Assembly (NCBI RefSeq): GCF_900497805.2
Contig: NW_020954611.1
Span: 5,123,968 to 5,187,967 of the forward strand
Direction: 5' to 3'
DNA length: 64,000 nt
Origin: Vombatus ursinus
Lineage: Eukaryota; Chordata; Mammalia; Diprotodontia; Vombatidae
The position numbers and the translations under genes were made by a program. Below are positions 50,741 through 63,335 of this stretch, in pieces. The first letter of the stretch is position 1. Each line of letters starts with the position of its first letter. The notes beneath the pieces are model-generated. The model was not told where the DNA came from and ran no database searches. It saw only the letters and a program-made list of their open reading frames with translations.

Positions 50741-53384
50741 CACCCAAAGACCTTTATGCATCCCATTAGTAGCAAAACATCGGATAACATTTTACTTGGA
50801 TGAACTCTCTGAAAGCCCATTGGACTTACTAATTGAATTTCACAGAGAACTGTTTGGCTGGACACATTCACACACACACAGATTAAAATATAGTTCCATA
50901 GCACTGGGAATTTGAATTGGTAATGAACTTGGTTACCACCAGAAAAGCAGAAATGCTCTGCTAGAGATGTATCTCTTTCATATAGATATTATCTTCAAAA
51001 ATGACTAAGCAGGTAGATTTCTTATTTCTTGTTATAGGTGTGTGGCTTCCTTTTACTGACTTTAATGGTTTAATGGATCCATCAAGATGATCCCTCCACT
51101 GGTATAAAACAAAATGCCTTCATGTCCTTTATCCTTTGTGATTCCTTTATGATATCTTTACATAAATATTCTATGAAGGAGCCATCCAATATACTCTGGA
51201 GACTTTTTTTACTCTGCTACTCTTAATATTTTGTAAATACCAGGGTGGCATTTAGATTGCCTATCTATTGTCCATCACTTTTAGCATGTGCTAAGACCAA
51301 TTGTTTATCTGATCATTCATGTCCTTTGACAATATCTTTTTGGCAAAAGTTGTAATTAGTTATAGGCTTCAGTCTTCTTATGCCTATAATTCATCTATCC
51401 GTTATAAAGAATTTACTTTTATGGACACAAAGAAAGCCTATATGAGAATATATGGCTCATCAATGACCCCCCCCCCAATAGGCAATGTGGAAAAATGAAA
51501 AAACAACAACACAACACCAACTTGAATTTGGAATTTGAGGACCTGATATTGGATCCCAAGTTTTCCATTTACTCCCTCAGGTTACTACACATTGTCTATT
51601 TTTTTTTTGCTTTCCTCAACCATACCACAAGGGGGTTGGATTAGACGCCTTCTAAGATCCATGATACTTCTAAACAATGCATGTTGAAGGGACAATAATC
51701 TGGTCTCATGAAACTTCTTGTACGACGCTCTTGAACGTTCCTTCTTGGCTCCACTGCATTAGTATGGCCGTGGGCCTCAGCACTTATCCACTTAGAAACC
51801 CTCAATGTTTGGGTCCAGCATCAGGGCATGTCTTCTGAGTGGCTAAATGGTGCTTAGCTGGGAACCTTCAATCTTCTATGAGTTTGGCAAGGACTGATAT
51901 CCAATTGACCTAGCTTGTTATAAAGGCAAAATGAAAGTCTAAGTCACTCATTTTTTTTTTCTTTTCATGATCTGAAATTATTCTGGCCTTGATTTTTTTT
52001 AAAGGGTATGCTTATTGTCATCAGAAGGAACATGGGAGGGAAAGCATATGCCAAAATGGGCAAAGGCTAATAGGGATCTTTCAATAATATTATTCTCAAG
52101 TTTTATGTCTAAGACTACTATATACATTAAAAAGACTAAGAAGGAATTATCTTGGAATCTTACAACTCAACCTTGATCCTACTGGGCAGGATTCAATTAT
52201 CTAGCTTTCTTTAAGCTGGATGTGGCTATATACAGTGAATTCTGCTTTTACGTGGAATGTCTATATATTTTATATTAGATGTTGCCTGGATTAGATTGCC
52301 TTATTAGTTAAGATATATATGATCATAATACAACTGGTATTCAATAAATCTACTCATTTAAACCCATCATCAGTTGACACAGTGAAACAGCAAATCCATT
52401 ATATACCAGAACAAATAAGCTTTTGTTCTCTTCCCTGTCTGAATAACTAGACTGTAGAACCATCCTATTGAATTTTCTATCTTTCCAATGGTCTTTTGCG
52501 GTCCTACAATATCCAATTAGTAAGTTGTACTCCTTGTTCTATGACAAGATGCATAATTTCTACTACATGTGCAAACTCAGCCAAAAGCACATCACTAGGT
52601 TTCAGTTTCATCATCCATAAAATTGGTATATTGAACCATCCGCGTGGAGATGCTGAACATCAATCATCCCATTTTGCCCACAAGCTTCTGTTCTACCCTA
52701 TTCATGACAACATACCCATTAGAACTTCTCTCTGCCATGTCCACTGCCAAGAATGATTTAGGGATGTTGATTACCCCCAAGTGGGGGTAATCTAAGCCTA
52801 GAAATACTTGCCAGTGAAGAAAAATCTGTAGTTTCTTTGCATCAGGCATTAAGATTGCTCAGCCACAGACAATAATAAAAGCAGTCATTGTCTAAAAGGT
52901 CAACATAAAATCTTCTGCACATTCAGAATATTGCACATATAAAAATAATGCTGAAAATTATCCTCATTTCTAACTTTCATGATAGGCATACCTATTGGGA
53001 TCAGTATATGCCGTTCTTAAAATGATTTATCCAGTATTATGACTATTTCCTTAGCTCCTAATATACAAAAGTTTGAAATTCACAGCACAGTTTAATGGCT
53101 TCTTAAGTTCACTAATGATCATTGTTACACAGACACAGATGGACAAGACACACACCCTCATTCAAGTTTAATTTGGTATGATTGACAGTGTCTCCTGAAA
53201 AGTAATGCTGTTGAGGTAAAGAGCATTTGTGTCCAACTCTAAATTGAAGTACATTCACGGTAAGAGTGAGATGCTGTGCCATGCATGGCTTGTAGTCCCA
53301 ATCACATCTCAGTCTTCCTTCTCAATAGGAGACTGTTTTCTTTAAATGGAAAGAACACTGAATTTGGAATCAGAAGAGCTAGGT
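50741..53384. other. Intron, 2.6 kb largely unassigned
   Basis: A forward MAR1-type SINE lies at 51525-51690 (GAGGACCTGATATTGGATCCC, GGTTGGATTAGACGCCTTC). A C10 run lies near 51467. The rest (50741-51500 and 51700-53340) has a texture like the minus-strand remains of a long old element, but no family motif could be named. A short MIR-like piece sits at 53349-53383. Confidence 0.4.
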
Positions 53385-53635
53385 AAGGCAGCTAGGTTGC
53401 ACAGTGGATAGTGATGGACCTGAAGTCAGGAAGACTCATCTTCCTGAGTTCAAATATGCCCTCAGAAACTTGTCAGTTGTATGACCTTGTTTGCCTCAGT
53501 TTCCTAATATGTAAAATGAGTTGAAGGAAAAAGTGACAAACCACTTCAATATCTTTGCCAAGAAAACCCAAAAAAAGGTCACCAAGAGTTGGACACAACT
53601 GAAGCAACTCACAAACAACAACAACAACAAATAGC
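53385..53635 (+). mobile_element. tRNA-RTE SINE (BovB-type tail)
   Basis: AAGGCAGCTAGGTTGCACAG, GACCTGAAGTCAGGAAGACTC, CAGTTTCCTAATATGTAAAA, then CAATATCTTTGCCAAGAAAA, AGAGTTGGACACAACTGAAG and an AACAAC tail. Confidence 0.9.
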
Positions 53636-53739
53636 AATACAACACAACAGGCCATTTCTTGACAGATTTCCATTTTCCTATATGCCCCTCTCTCATTTTT
53701 TTCTCCTTTAAAACAACAACTTTTTGAAGGCTTATCTAA

Positions 53740-54200
53740 AAAAAAACAATCTTAGAATTAGAGACTGTTGGAGGTGAAGGATTTGTCCTATAATCCAACT
53801 CTTTCATTTTGTAGATGGGAAAGCTGAAGTCTAATGTGATTTGACCAAGGTCACATTATCGGTAGAACCTAGCTGAGAAACAGCACTATCCTTTTCAGAC
53901 TAGACATGGAGTATTCCATTAAAGAAATAGTCCCTGGCTGGGATGACAATGAGAAGATCTAGTTGATTTCTTTCTTTCTCCTTGTACCAAACTGTCTAGT
54001 GTCCTTGCATGCTCTTGTTAGATTTGAGATCCTTTAAGGCAGAAGTTCTTAACCTGTTTTGTATCATGGACCCATTTGGTAGTTGAAACCTGCGGACCCT
54101 TTATCAGAATAATGGTTTTAAATGTATAACATAAGATAGAAAAGACAACTAGAGGTTATTGAAAATAAAGGTTTATTTTTTCCCCAATCCAAATTCAAGG
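53740..54200. repeat. MIR (minus) and hAT-like element (plus)
   Basis: 53740-53890: ATAATCCAACTCTTTCATTT, then ACCAAGGTCACATTATCGG. 54035-54200: GCAGAAGTTCTTAACCTGTT, TTGTATCATGGACCCATTTG, GCGGACCCTTTATCAGAATA, the left end of the 6440-6663 family. Confidence 0.7.
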
Positions 54201-54849
54201 ACTATTTTAAATCCATCTAATCCCTGCTTTGGAGAAATTTAAGCAATAAACTGGTGCTACAGATTGAACTGGTTCTTGCTCCAGATCAAAGGTGCTTAAA
54301 GCAACAAATCTGAATCTTTAAAAGAAAGGAGACCCTACATGAACCCACTACCTCTCAGTACAAATAATGTCCTTCTCCTTCCCTATCTCTTATAAATGCA
54401 CAAAGCCTCCACTAAGTACTAAAAAGGAATTTTTAAACCTAGAAGAAGAACAAAAGCATAGGGAAAATACTGGTAGATGTAGGTTCTAATTCTAACAAAG
54501 ACTTTTTGGATAGGTATATAATGTTAGGTTTTTTTTTTTTTTAATTAACACAGTTGAGAATGATGAAATAGGTCTAACATACTCAAATGGTTCTCTTTCA
54601 AAACTCTGACATATCTGTGATCTCATCAGTGTAGGTAACTGTCTGCACTGGAACACATTTACATCTATCCATGCCCTCCCAGAAGTAATGGTTTCATTGA
54701 TTTGATTACAATTCTTAGAGCAAAAAGTAGAAAGTGGAGGAGAGGGATGGGTGGGTACAGATATGCATCCATTGACAGGAAAGAAGATGGCTAAGGTGAA
54801 GAAGCAAGGTCCCAAAATAGGAGTTGATGCTGAATGCCTTTTTTCCTTC
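54201..54849. other. Intron, no recognised feature
   Basis: It contains part of a 175-codon minus-strand open frame (54492-55019) with no domain signature and a poly-lysine run from a T-tract. It is judged accidental. Confidence 0.4.
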
Positions 54850-55350
54850 TGGGCTTGGTCTCTGAGGGTCATACCTGTTTGTGCATTTGTAAAATGAGGA
54901 GAATCATTTTGCCAGCCTATTTGGTAGAGCTGTTGTGAGAACCAAATAAGATAACGTATGTGAAGCATTAAAGAGTTATATAAATGACAGTGATTATCCT
55001 TATTTAATGGGAAACACAAAGGCTATAATTATGGTTGTGGTAGCAAAGAGAATAGGAATACACAAGCATAATGCACTTATAAAAGCCATCAGAGAAGGGG
55101 AAGGCTGTTTATTAAACATTCACAGATACACAGCAACCTCATTAGGGATTTCATCTTTCCTCTTCAGTTTGTGTGTGAGGATTAGGAGAACCTTTTCAAT
55201 GTCAAAATACAGGGTCAGCACTATAAGTTGACAAATATTTACCTGCTAAATACATATCTGTATACACACACACATACACACATGTATGTATGTATATGTG
55301 TGCATATACACACAATATATATGCATAGATATGTACATATATGTATGTAT
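54850..55350. repeat. MIR tail and TA/CA microsatellite
   Basis: 54850-55003: CATTTGTAAAATGAGGAGAA, GAGCTGTTGTGAGAACCAAA, AGAGTTATATAAATGACAG. 55255-55350: CACATACACACATGTATG-type alternating tract. The 250 bases between them are not recognised. Confidence 0.7.
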
Positions 55351-55439
55351 GTGTGCATTTTAAATAAAAATGACAGTCACATACATTTTATTTATCTCTT
55401 TTGTATTTATATAATTTAACAAGAGTGATAGAATTGACA

Positions 55440-56990
55440 GACTGCTTTAAGGACTCAACATTAGACAAAAATTACCAGGAAAATTGGAAAGCAGTTTGGC
55501 AGAAACTAGACATAGATCAACATCTCCCACCATATATCAAGAGAAGGTCAAAATGGGTACATGATTTAGACATAAACAGTGATATAATAAGTAAACTAAT
55601 GGAGTAAAGAAAAATGTACCTATCAGACCTGTCGACAAGGGAAGAGTTTATGACCAAACAATTGATAGATAATTATGATAAGTAAAACAGATGATTTTTA
55701 TTACATGAAATTAAAAAGCTTTTACAGAAATGAATGCAGCCAAAATTAAAAGGAAAACAGAAAACTGGGATAAAATTTTTGTAGCAAGTTCTTCTGATAA
55801 AGACCTCATTTCTTAAACACATAGGGAACTCAGCCAAATTTATAAAAATAAGATAAATAATAAAAGGATATGAACAGGCCATTTTCGGAAGAAGAAATCA
55901 AAGCTATCAATAGTCACATGAAAACATACTCTAAATCACTACTGATTAGAGAAATATAAGTTAAAACAACTCCAGGATAGTACCTTAAACCTATCAGATT
56001 GGGTAACATGATACAAAAGGAAAATGATAAATACTGGAGGGGATGTAGAAAAATTGGAACACTAATTTACTGCTAGTAGAATTGTGAGCTAGTGCAGCCA
56101 TTCTGGAGAACAATTTGGAACTATGTCCAAACGGCTATAAAATTTTGTACCCCCCTTTAACCCAGAAATACCACTACTAGGTATGCATCCCAAAGAGAGT
56201 TTTTAAAAAGGGAAAGATCTACATGTACAAAAATATTTATAGCTGCTCTTTTTGTGGTGGCAAAGAATTGGAAATAGAGGGGATGCTCATCAATTGGGAA
56301 ATGGTTGAACAAGTTGTGGCATTTGATTGTTATGGAATACTATTGTGCTATAAGAAATGATGAGCCGGGTGATTTCAGGAAAAAAAAACTGGGAAGATTT
56401 ATACAAACTCATGCAAAATGAAGTTAGCAGAACCAGAACATTTCACACAGTAATAGCAATATTATAAGGATGATCAACTGTGAAAGACTTAGCCACTCTA
56501 ATTAAAACAATGATCCAAGGAAATTCCAAAGGACCCATGATTAAAAATGCTGTCTATATCCAGAGAGAGAAATAGTGGACTGTGAATGAAGATTGAAATA
56601 TATTTGTTAGGGCAGCTAGGTGGTGCAATGGATAGAGCACTGACCCTGGAGTTAGGAGGACCTGAGTTCAAATCTGGACTCAGACACATGATACTCACCA
56701 GCTGTGTGACCTTGGGCAAGTCACTTAATCCCAATTGCCTCGCCAATACACATATATATATAAACATGCCTTATTTTTATTGTAATATTTTGTTTGTGCT
56801 TTCTTTTGCAACATGGCTAATATGAAAATATGTTTGATGTGACCTCATATGTATAAAAAAATCTAAGTGCTTGACTTCTCAAGGAGGGGTGTAGGGGTAA
56901 AACAGAAGGAGAGAATTTGGAACTCAAAATTTAAAGAATGATTATTACAAATCATTTTATATGGAATTAGTAAATATTTAATGAAATAAA
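55440..56990 (+). mobile_element. L1 LINE, distal ORF2 and 3' UTR, 5' truncated
   Basis: ENWKAVWQKLDIDQHLPPYI and KRRSKWVHDL at about 55474-55563, then the region homologous to CWRGCG...CW (56030-56140, degraded), KLWHLIVMEYYCAIRNDE near 56310-56360 and a 3' UTR (GAGAATTTGGAACTCAAAAT) ending near 56990. Frames are broken by several stops and shifts. A SINE lies inside. Confidence 0.85.
56610..56745 (+). mobile_element. WSINE1-like SINE in the L1 3' UTR
   Basis: GGGCAGCTAGGTGGTGCAAT, GGAGTTAGGAGGACCTGAG, CTCAGACACATGATACTCACC, GACCTTGGGCAAGTCACTTA, CCCAATTGCCTCGCC, followed by a TA run. Confidence 0.92.
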
Positions 56991-57594
56991 AAAGAATGAC
57001 TAGATAGATCACCCCAAATCTATATTACGGACATAAGTCTAGCCCATATTGATGACCCACCAATATGTCCACATAATAAGGCTAGTACTACTACCCTAGT
57101 ATCAAACATGTACAATGGATAGCAATTTAAAAGAGATCTTAACTTTATATTGCTGTCTTATGCTTTAATAGCTATAAAACATCATATGTGAGCTAATGTG
57201 AAGAAATAGGTGTTCATTTTAAACAGAAATGATATATTCTACTTTAAACAATGTGCTGAATTCATAGACTATACATTTAATTTACTAACATGGAACCACC
57301 CACTGCCCACCTGCTTCTATCACTAGATAATCCTAACACTAGCCACAAATGAACCAGTCAATTTTCTAAAATTAAAATAAACACTAGGTAGCTTATAAAA
57401 TCATCTCAACATTTAAACTGTGAAAAAAAATCTAGAATAGAATTCAAGTTATTTCTGTGCAGTAGTTCTCTGAGACTTAAAGGGCCCACACTTTTTGGGG
57501 CGCTTTTGCTTCCAAATGAGTACTCATTACCAGTTCCATGTCAACCTGGAAGGACAAACCAATGTGAAATCCACCTTTGTGGATTGTCTCATGG
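56991..57594. other. Intron, no recognised feature
   Basis: AT-rich. Nothing recognised. Confidence 0.4.
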
Positions 57595-58545
57595 AACCTT
57601 GGCCTGGCTAATTTAAATTGATTTCTTCTATCAATGACTTAAATGAAGGCATAGTTGGCAGGCTTATCAAATTTGCAGACGACACAAAGCTTGGAGAGAT
57701 ATGACTAATATAACAAAAGACAGACTATGGATTCAAAATATATTAACAGACTAGAACACTAAGTCAAATTGAATGAGATAAATTTATTAATAAAGATTAA
57801 CGTCTTTCACTTGAGCTAAAAAAAACAAGTTCAAAAGTCTAAGTTGAGCGAGGCAGTAATTCATCAGAAAACAAGCTGGAATTGTAATGGACTACAAGCC
57901 TAACAATAGAGCATGGCAACAAAGAAAGCCAACATAACGTTAGCTCACATTGAAAAAGTCAAGGTTCACAAGATCAGAGATGTGACAGTGCCATTTTCTT
58001 CTACAGTGCCACCTTCTACGAGATGGGCAGACCACCTCGGTAATACTGTGCTTGGTTCTGGGCACCATATTCTAAAAAGCACATTAATAAACTGAAGGGT
58101 TTCCAGAAAAATACAATCAAGATGTCTTGAGTTTATGACAATGAAAATCCATTGGAGGAACTGGAGATAGGTTGCCAGGAGAACTTAAGACTAGCAAGAC
58201 ACGAGAGTTGTCTTCAAGGATCTGAAGCACCATGATGTGAAAGATGGCCTAGGTTTGTCCTACTTGACCATAGAGGCTAAACCTGGTGTGAAAGTTTAAA
58301 GATTGGAAACAACGTGTGAAAGTTTTACTGGGGGATAAATTTAGGCTCGAAGTAGGGAAAACCTTCCTAAATCTAGACTTTTTTTCAAAAGTTGAATGTT
58401 CTGCCTTTGGAAGGTTCTTCTTACTGTAAGTTAAATGTTGGCTGCTAGATGATCAATTCTCAGGTAAGGAATAAAGGGATTCTAATTTAGGATTGGTTAG
58501 ACTAGATGACCACGGAGATATCTTCCAATATTTGGATTCTACAAT
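57595..58545 (+). repeat. L3/CR1 LINE, distal ORF2 and 3' end
   Basis: TCTATCAATGACTTAAATGA, CAAATTTGCAGACGACACAAA, GTGCTTGGTTCTGGGCACCA, GATAAATTTAGGCTCGAAGT and the 3' end TTAGACTAGATGACCACGG. Old and full of stops. Confidence 0.82.
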
Positions 58546-59034
58546 AAATCATTCATGGTGCCTGCCATCAAGGAGCTTAAAATCAGGTCAGATTACAAAG
58601 AGGAGGTGGTAACTTTTTAAAACAAGAATTTACATTCAGAAAATAGTAAGCATATTTTAGCACATACCTGATCAGGGAAGAGAAAGACTTTCAGTTCTTT
58701 GGGATTCAAGATGTAAGAACATTACATTAATCCTAGTACTTCTCTTCCTGTTCTAGAAGCAGAACATACCTAGAAGCATCTCTCCAGATAAATACATTTG
58801 AGGCCCAGCTTCACCCACACAAAGTGGGCAGGATAAAAGACAGCAGATCATTCCTGGAAGAGTCCTAGTTCACTTTTGTCTTTTTTGCTTAGTAATGCCA
58901 TTCTCTGCTGTATTGGACTCTAGATTTTTGTCTAAGTTGATCTATGAGATCAGAAGATTCCTCCAAATTTGCAGGACTCCTTGGATTCTCGATTCACAGC
59001 CTGCTCTGACCTCATTTCTGCCTGCATGTACAGG
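58546..59034. other. Intron, L2 scrap only
   Basis: TGCCTGCCATCAAGGAGCTTA (about 58559) is a reversed L2 scrap. The rest is unassigned. Confidence 0.4.
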
Positions 59035-59190
59035 ATTGATAATGGCAATGGATTTAGAGTCAAAGCACGCGGTTCACATACTGGCTTTGCTAATGACTAC
59101 CTCTGTGATCTTGGGCAAATCACTTAATTTTTCTGAGTCTCAACTCCTTCCTGTGCAAAATGAGGCATTTAAACTAGATGTTCTGATGTT
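59035..59190 (+). repeat. MAR1-type SINE
   Basis: GGCAATGGATTTAGAGTCAAA, GTGATCTTGGGCAAATCACTT, GCATTTAAACTAGATGTTCTG. Confidence 0.8.
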
Positions 59191-59284
59191 TTTATTTTGT
59201 TTTGTTTTTGTTTTTGTTTTCACTAGTTCTAAAACTACAATGTCTTGAGTTTTGTTGGAATCCCAATCCCAACTTGAGCAAATC

Positions 59285-59860
59285 AGTCGAACTAATATTC
59301 ATGATTTTGGTAATATGCACAAATCATTGTTATAGGTATTGGTGATTCAAAGACAGAATTTAAAGCACCCCCTTCATTCAGGGGTATAGCAGTGAATAGA
59401 TACACAGAGGATGATGATGATAATGTAGGGGAGAGGGGAGAAGAAAAGGAGAGGGGAGAGGAAAAGGAGAAGAAGGGGCAGGGAGAGAGAGAGAGAGAGC
59501 CAGAGACAGAGACAGAGAGAGACAGAGAGAGAGACACAGAGAGAGAGTGCAAGGGCACAAAAATAACTAGAAGAATCAGAAAGGGTTTCCCACAGGAGAT
59601 GGCATGGGAGTTGAGTCCAGAAGAAACCCAAGGATTCCAAGAGGCAGAAGTGAGAACAGGGGGTTTTAGGCATGGGGGACAACTTGTACAAAATCACAAA
59701 GGCAAGAGATGAAGTGCCCAGTTCAATTTCAAGGAACAGTTAAGTGGACCAGTTTGGGTAGAATGTTGAGTGCAACTTGTATAAAGAGCTATGTGAAACA
59801 AATCTGGACGGCAGTCTGAAGCCAGATTGTGAAGGACTTGAAATACCAAACTTCTTCCTC
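59285..59860 (-). repeat. L2-type remains carrying an expanded GA tract
   Basis: GTATTGGTGATTCAAAGACAG, CCACAGGAGATGGCATGGGAG and, at 59815-59850, TGAAGCCAGATTGTGAAGG fit the reversed L2-associated pattern. 59428-59548 is an almost pure purine (G/A) tract. The frames rich in R, E, S or L in this place are translations of that tract. Confidence 0.6.
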
Positions 59861-59939
59861 TGCTGCTGTCCAAGTCTCAGCATGCCACCAAAGAAGGTTC
59901 TTTAATTTCAATTACTAAATAGGTAGCCTCAGGATTGGC

Positions 59940-59942
59940 ACA

Positions 59943-59976
<34 letters not shown>
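59940..59976. repeat. (CA)n microsatellite
   Basis: About 37 bases of CA repeat with one TA interruption. Confidence 0.92.
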
Positions 59977-60529
59977 ATTTACCCAACTACCATCACAGAG
60001 CATTACCCGAAGATTAACACTTCAAAATGAAGGAAATTAGTTTTTACCAAACAAATCAAAGTATAATATATTTTACCATGGTAGGAATTTCCTGGCCTTT
60101 CTTAGTACATTGATTTAAGATTTCCCAAAGGATAGAAAGAGTTCTAGGAGATAGGCGATAATACTGGCTATTACTGATTCCCTGATCCTCATCCCCCTGG
60201 AGACCTTAACATCTTTTGTTTGGACAGAACTGATAAGGAATGGTTTTGTCCCCAAATCATCTCCCAGAATCCTCCCCTATACTACACCTAAAGTTCAGGA
60301 GTCTCACCACTGTGTAATTTCTCTGCATGAACATTCAAAGCAAATGATCTCACACTGCATAGAATCTATTCAATTCGTATGCCAAAACAAGTTTCTCAGC
60401 CAACCTAGAAAAGGATAATGCTAATATATTTATTTAGACCTCAATGATCTTCAAGAAGCCAAAGAACTTGACAGGGATAAACTATGATTCTTATTAAAAA
60501 TCTTTCTCAGTATCATTAACATATGGCTG
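59977..60529. other. Intron, no recognised feature
   Basis: Nothing recognised. Confidence 0.4.
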
Positions 60530-60850
60530 GGGAAACTGAGGCACAGTGTGCTGAGTGATTTGGGATTCCTCTCACACAGCAGAATCAGAAGACACATGCT
60601 GAATTCTTACTGGACATCTTCCCCATTCAATCAATCAGTCAACAAGTATTTATTAAGCCCCTTATATGTGTCAGGCACTGCACAAAGAGTGAATCAATTC
60701 CTACTAACAAATAATTAATGTTCCAATAGAGGAAGAGGACATATGTGTGTGCATGTATGTATATATGTCTTTGCATGTGTGCATATATATGCACATATGT
60801 ATGCAAGTAAGTATATGTGTATATGTATACTTATATATAGTTTTAAACAT
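60530..60850. repeat. MIR scrap, L2 end (minus) and TG/TA microsatellite
   Basis: 60530-60610: GGGGAAACTGAGGCACAGTG. 60620-60740: CAATCAGTCAACAAGTATTTA, then TGTGTCAGGCACTGCACAAAG. 60745-60850: TATGTGTG-type alternating tract. Confidence 0.75.
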
Positions 60851-60984
60851 TATTTTTAAATATAAAACTTAAACTGTACTAAGACTTTTGGGATACCTGC
60901 TATACAGCATGAATATAAAGTAATATACATATATATGTGTATAAAGTAGATAAATACAAGGGTGTTTGAAATGTTTTTCTAATA

Positions 60985-61260
60985 ACAACCTTCAATTTTT
61001 CTTCCTGAATTCATTGTTCAAATTTCTGGCCTCCGGGAGCAAAGAGAGTAAGTTTAATTCTTTCTCTACATGTCAGCCCTTCAAATACATGGTGGCGATA
61101 ATTATGTGCCTTTAAGTCTTCTCTTCTCTGGGGTAAACATCCCCGGTTCCTTTAGTGATCCTCATAGATTCCCCAAGGTCCACTACCATTTTGTTTGACC
61201 TCCTCCGGATGCTCTTTAGCTTAGCTGCTAAACACATCTATGACCAATGTCATCTTTTAA
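60985..61260 (-). repeat. L3/CR1 3' part
   Basis: ACATGTCAGCCCTTCAAATAC, AAGTCTTCTCTTCTCTGGGG, TAAACATCCCCGGTTCCTTT and GACCTCCTCCGGATGCTCTTT are the reversed L3 end in order. Confidence 0.82.
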
Positions 61261-61959
61261 AAAAAATACAAATTAATCATCATTTCCATTCCTGTTCTCT
61301 GGTCAATTACCTGGAGATATATCTTAGTGTGGGGATTATAAAATATGACAGAAAAAAAACCTAGTTATAAAAGGTAATAGTTTTCTTCATTTTACAGAAA
61401 AATGTACCAGCTAATTTTAAAATAAAATCTTCCAATTTCAAATAATTTCTTAGACTCATTCCTCTCTTCTGGGGAATGGAAGAGGGTGGTAGGCATAAGG
61501 ATAAAGGAACCTTTCCAAGAATATCTGGTTCAAGGAAAGTTTTACGAAAGTTGTTTTTTATACCTTTGAATCAAGCATTCGCAAAGCAGGTCCATTCCTG
61601 GAAATGGTTACTAGGGCTGACTACATTCATTAAGTAAGCTCTTCACACTCTCTTTATCCCAGCCCTCAGCCCCACTGCCAGGGAGAAGAGTGGGAAGTGG
61701 GAAGATGTCAACACATGGCCACTCTTCTACCAGAAGAACAGCACTGTTCATCACTGTACATCTTACGCTTCTTACGTTCATTGCCAGGACAAAAATGATA
61801 AATGACAAGCTCTTTACATAAGCCAAATTATGGGTCATCTTACCAAGGCTCAATACAACTATATCAACTGATAGACTCCAGGTGCCCAGCTCCAAAATAG
61901 GGCAACCCCATTTTACACAACAGCAAGTTACTAGAACTCAAATCTTATCCTACATATAC
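61261..61959. other. Intron, no recognised feature
   Basis: A 94-codon minus-strand frame (61611-61895) contains a splice-donor-like GGTAAG, but its translation matches no part of CPXM2. Confidence 0.4.
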
Positions 61960-62130
61960 TAACAATAATAATGGCTAGGATTTATATAGTACTATACAAT
62001 TTGCCAAGTGCTTTACATATGTTATTTCATTTTATCCCCATAACAATCCTGTGAGGTAGATGCTATTATTATCCCCATTTTACTGATGAGGATAAAGAGG
62101 TAGAAAGACGTTAAATAACTTATCGAGGGA
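61960..62130 (-). repeat. MIR-type SINE
   Basis: TTTGCCAAGTGCTTTACATA, CCATAACAATCCTGTGAGGTA, TATCCCCATTTTACTGATGAG. Confidence 0.85.
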
Positions 62131-62238
62131 CCCACAACTAAGTGTGACCCTGGACGAGTTAATGAAGCAATATTAGATCTTCACTCCAAGTTTAACAATA
62201 CTCTACCACTTAGCTCCACCTAGAAGAGCACATTACTT

Positions 62239-62409
62239 TATTTATTTATTCTTTATTTCTTTTTTGCTTTTTGGTGAGGCAGTTGGGGTTAAGTGACTTG
62301 CCCAGGGTCACACAGCTAGTAAGTGTCAAGTGTCTGAGGCCAGATTTGACCTCAGGTCCTCCTGACTTAAAGTCCAGAGCTCTACCCACTGCACCACCTA
62401 GCTGCCCCA
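62239..62409 (-). mobile_element. WSINE1-like SINE with 12-bp target duplication
   Basis: TTTA/T-rich tail, then GAGGCAGTTGGGGTTAAGTG, GCTAGTAAGTGTCAAGTGTC, TCTACCCACTGCACCACCTA and GCTGCCCC. It is flanked by AGCACATTACTT at 62227-62238 and 62410-62421. Confidence 0.93.
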
Positions 62410-62421
62410 AGCACATTACTT

Positions 62422-62830
62422 CAAACAAATAATTACTAAGCACCCATCATGTTCTATACTCTGGGCTAGGTATTACAAGGAACACAAAAAAGGATAAGAC
62501 ATGATTCTTGCCCTCAAGGAGATTGTAATCTGGTTGGGAGAAATAAGATCTATACTATTCAAAAAGTTGACCATAAAGTTTAAATAACACTTCAGCATTA
62601 GAGCTAGAAGAGATCTCAGACATCATTGAGGCCAACATCCCCTTTCTTTATGAGCCGCTATCAAAGAATCTGAAAATGAACACCATGCTAAACCTTCCTC
62701 TCTATGAAGTAGCAATGACACGATGGGGGAGTGAAAGACACTCGAATACATTTTAATGTACCTAACACATGGATCTCCCTTTCTTCTAAAGTTTCTAGAA
62801 CATACATATTCTGTTCTACACAATTTAGCA
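62422..62830 (-). repeat. L2 3' end followed by L3/MIR-like remains
   Basis: 62422-62560: TTACTAAGCACCCATCATG, CTTGCCCTCAAGGAGATTGTA. 62590-62660: GCATTAGAGCTAGAAGAGATC, then GAGGCCAACATCCCC. Confidence 0.65.
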
Positions 62831-62834
62831 CTTA

Positions 62835-63335
62835 ATTTGGTATGTTTCTTATTGCTCACTATCCCACCTGGTCCAAATCTGCCTTTCTAGCCTCGCTGGG
62901 ACTTACTCCCCTCCCACACTCAGGGATCCAGCCAAACATCCTTCCTCTGTTCTTCATTTGCAATACTCCATCTCCTGTTAATGTGTTTATTCGGACTGCC
63001 TCCCATTCCTGGAATGCACTCCTTCCTTGCCTTGCCTCACAGGGTCCCTCTCTCTTTAAAATGCAACTTAAGCACCATCTTCTGCTTTCCTGATCCCCCC
63101 AACGATAGTGCCCTCTCTCCCAAACTACCTTTTACTCCCTTTTTTTGTATATATTTGTATTAATTAAACTTTACATTTAATATATTATGTATGTTTTATA
63201 TAAAAGTGTTGTATCTTCTATACTCAAGCTCACTGTAAGTAGGGATGGTTTCATCCTTTATATTTGTATCCAAGGAGCCTAGCACAGTGACGGCACAGAG
63301 TAGGTACTTTGTAAATACTTACTGATCAATTGTCT
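62835..63335 (+). repeat. L2 LINE 3' end
   Basis: ATTCCTGGAATGCACTCCTT, AATGCAACTTAAGCACCATCT, GGAGCCTAGCACAGTGACGG, AGTAGGTACTTTGTAAATAC. Confidence 0.85.

Noticed and set aside
54492-55019. 175-codon minus-strand open frame with a faint discoidin-like word (GRAWIDVNVF)
   Set aside because: It was considered as the missing upstream CPXM2 discoidin exon. The flanking residues do not match (no ITQGR, no WIEVDA context), and no acceptor and donor fit the needed phase.
59292-59712. Four overlapping frames rich in Arg/Glu or Ser/Leu
   Set aside because: All are translations of the GA-rich tract at 59428-59548 in different frames.
61611-61895. 94-codon minus-strand frame with a GGTAAG donor-like site
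   Set aside because: The translation (ELGTWSLSVDIVVLSLG) does not match CPXM2 or another known protein, and no acceptor was found at a sensible distance.
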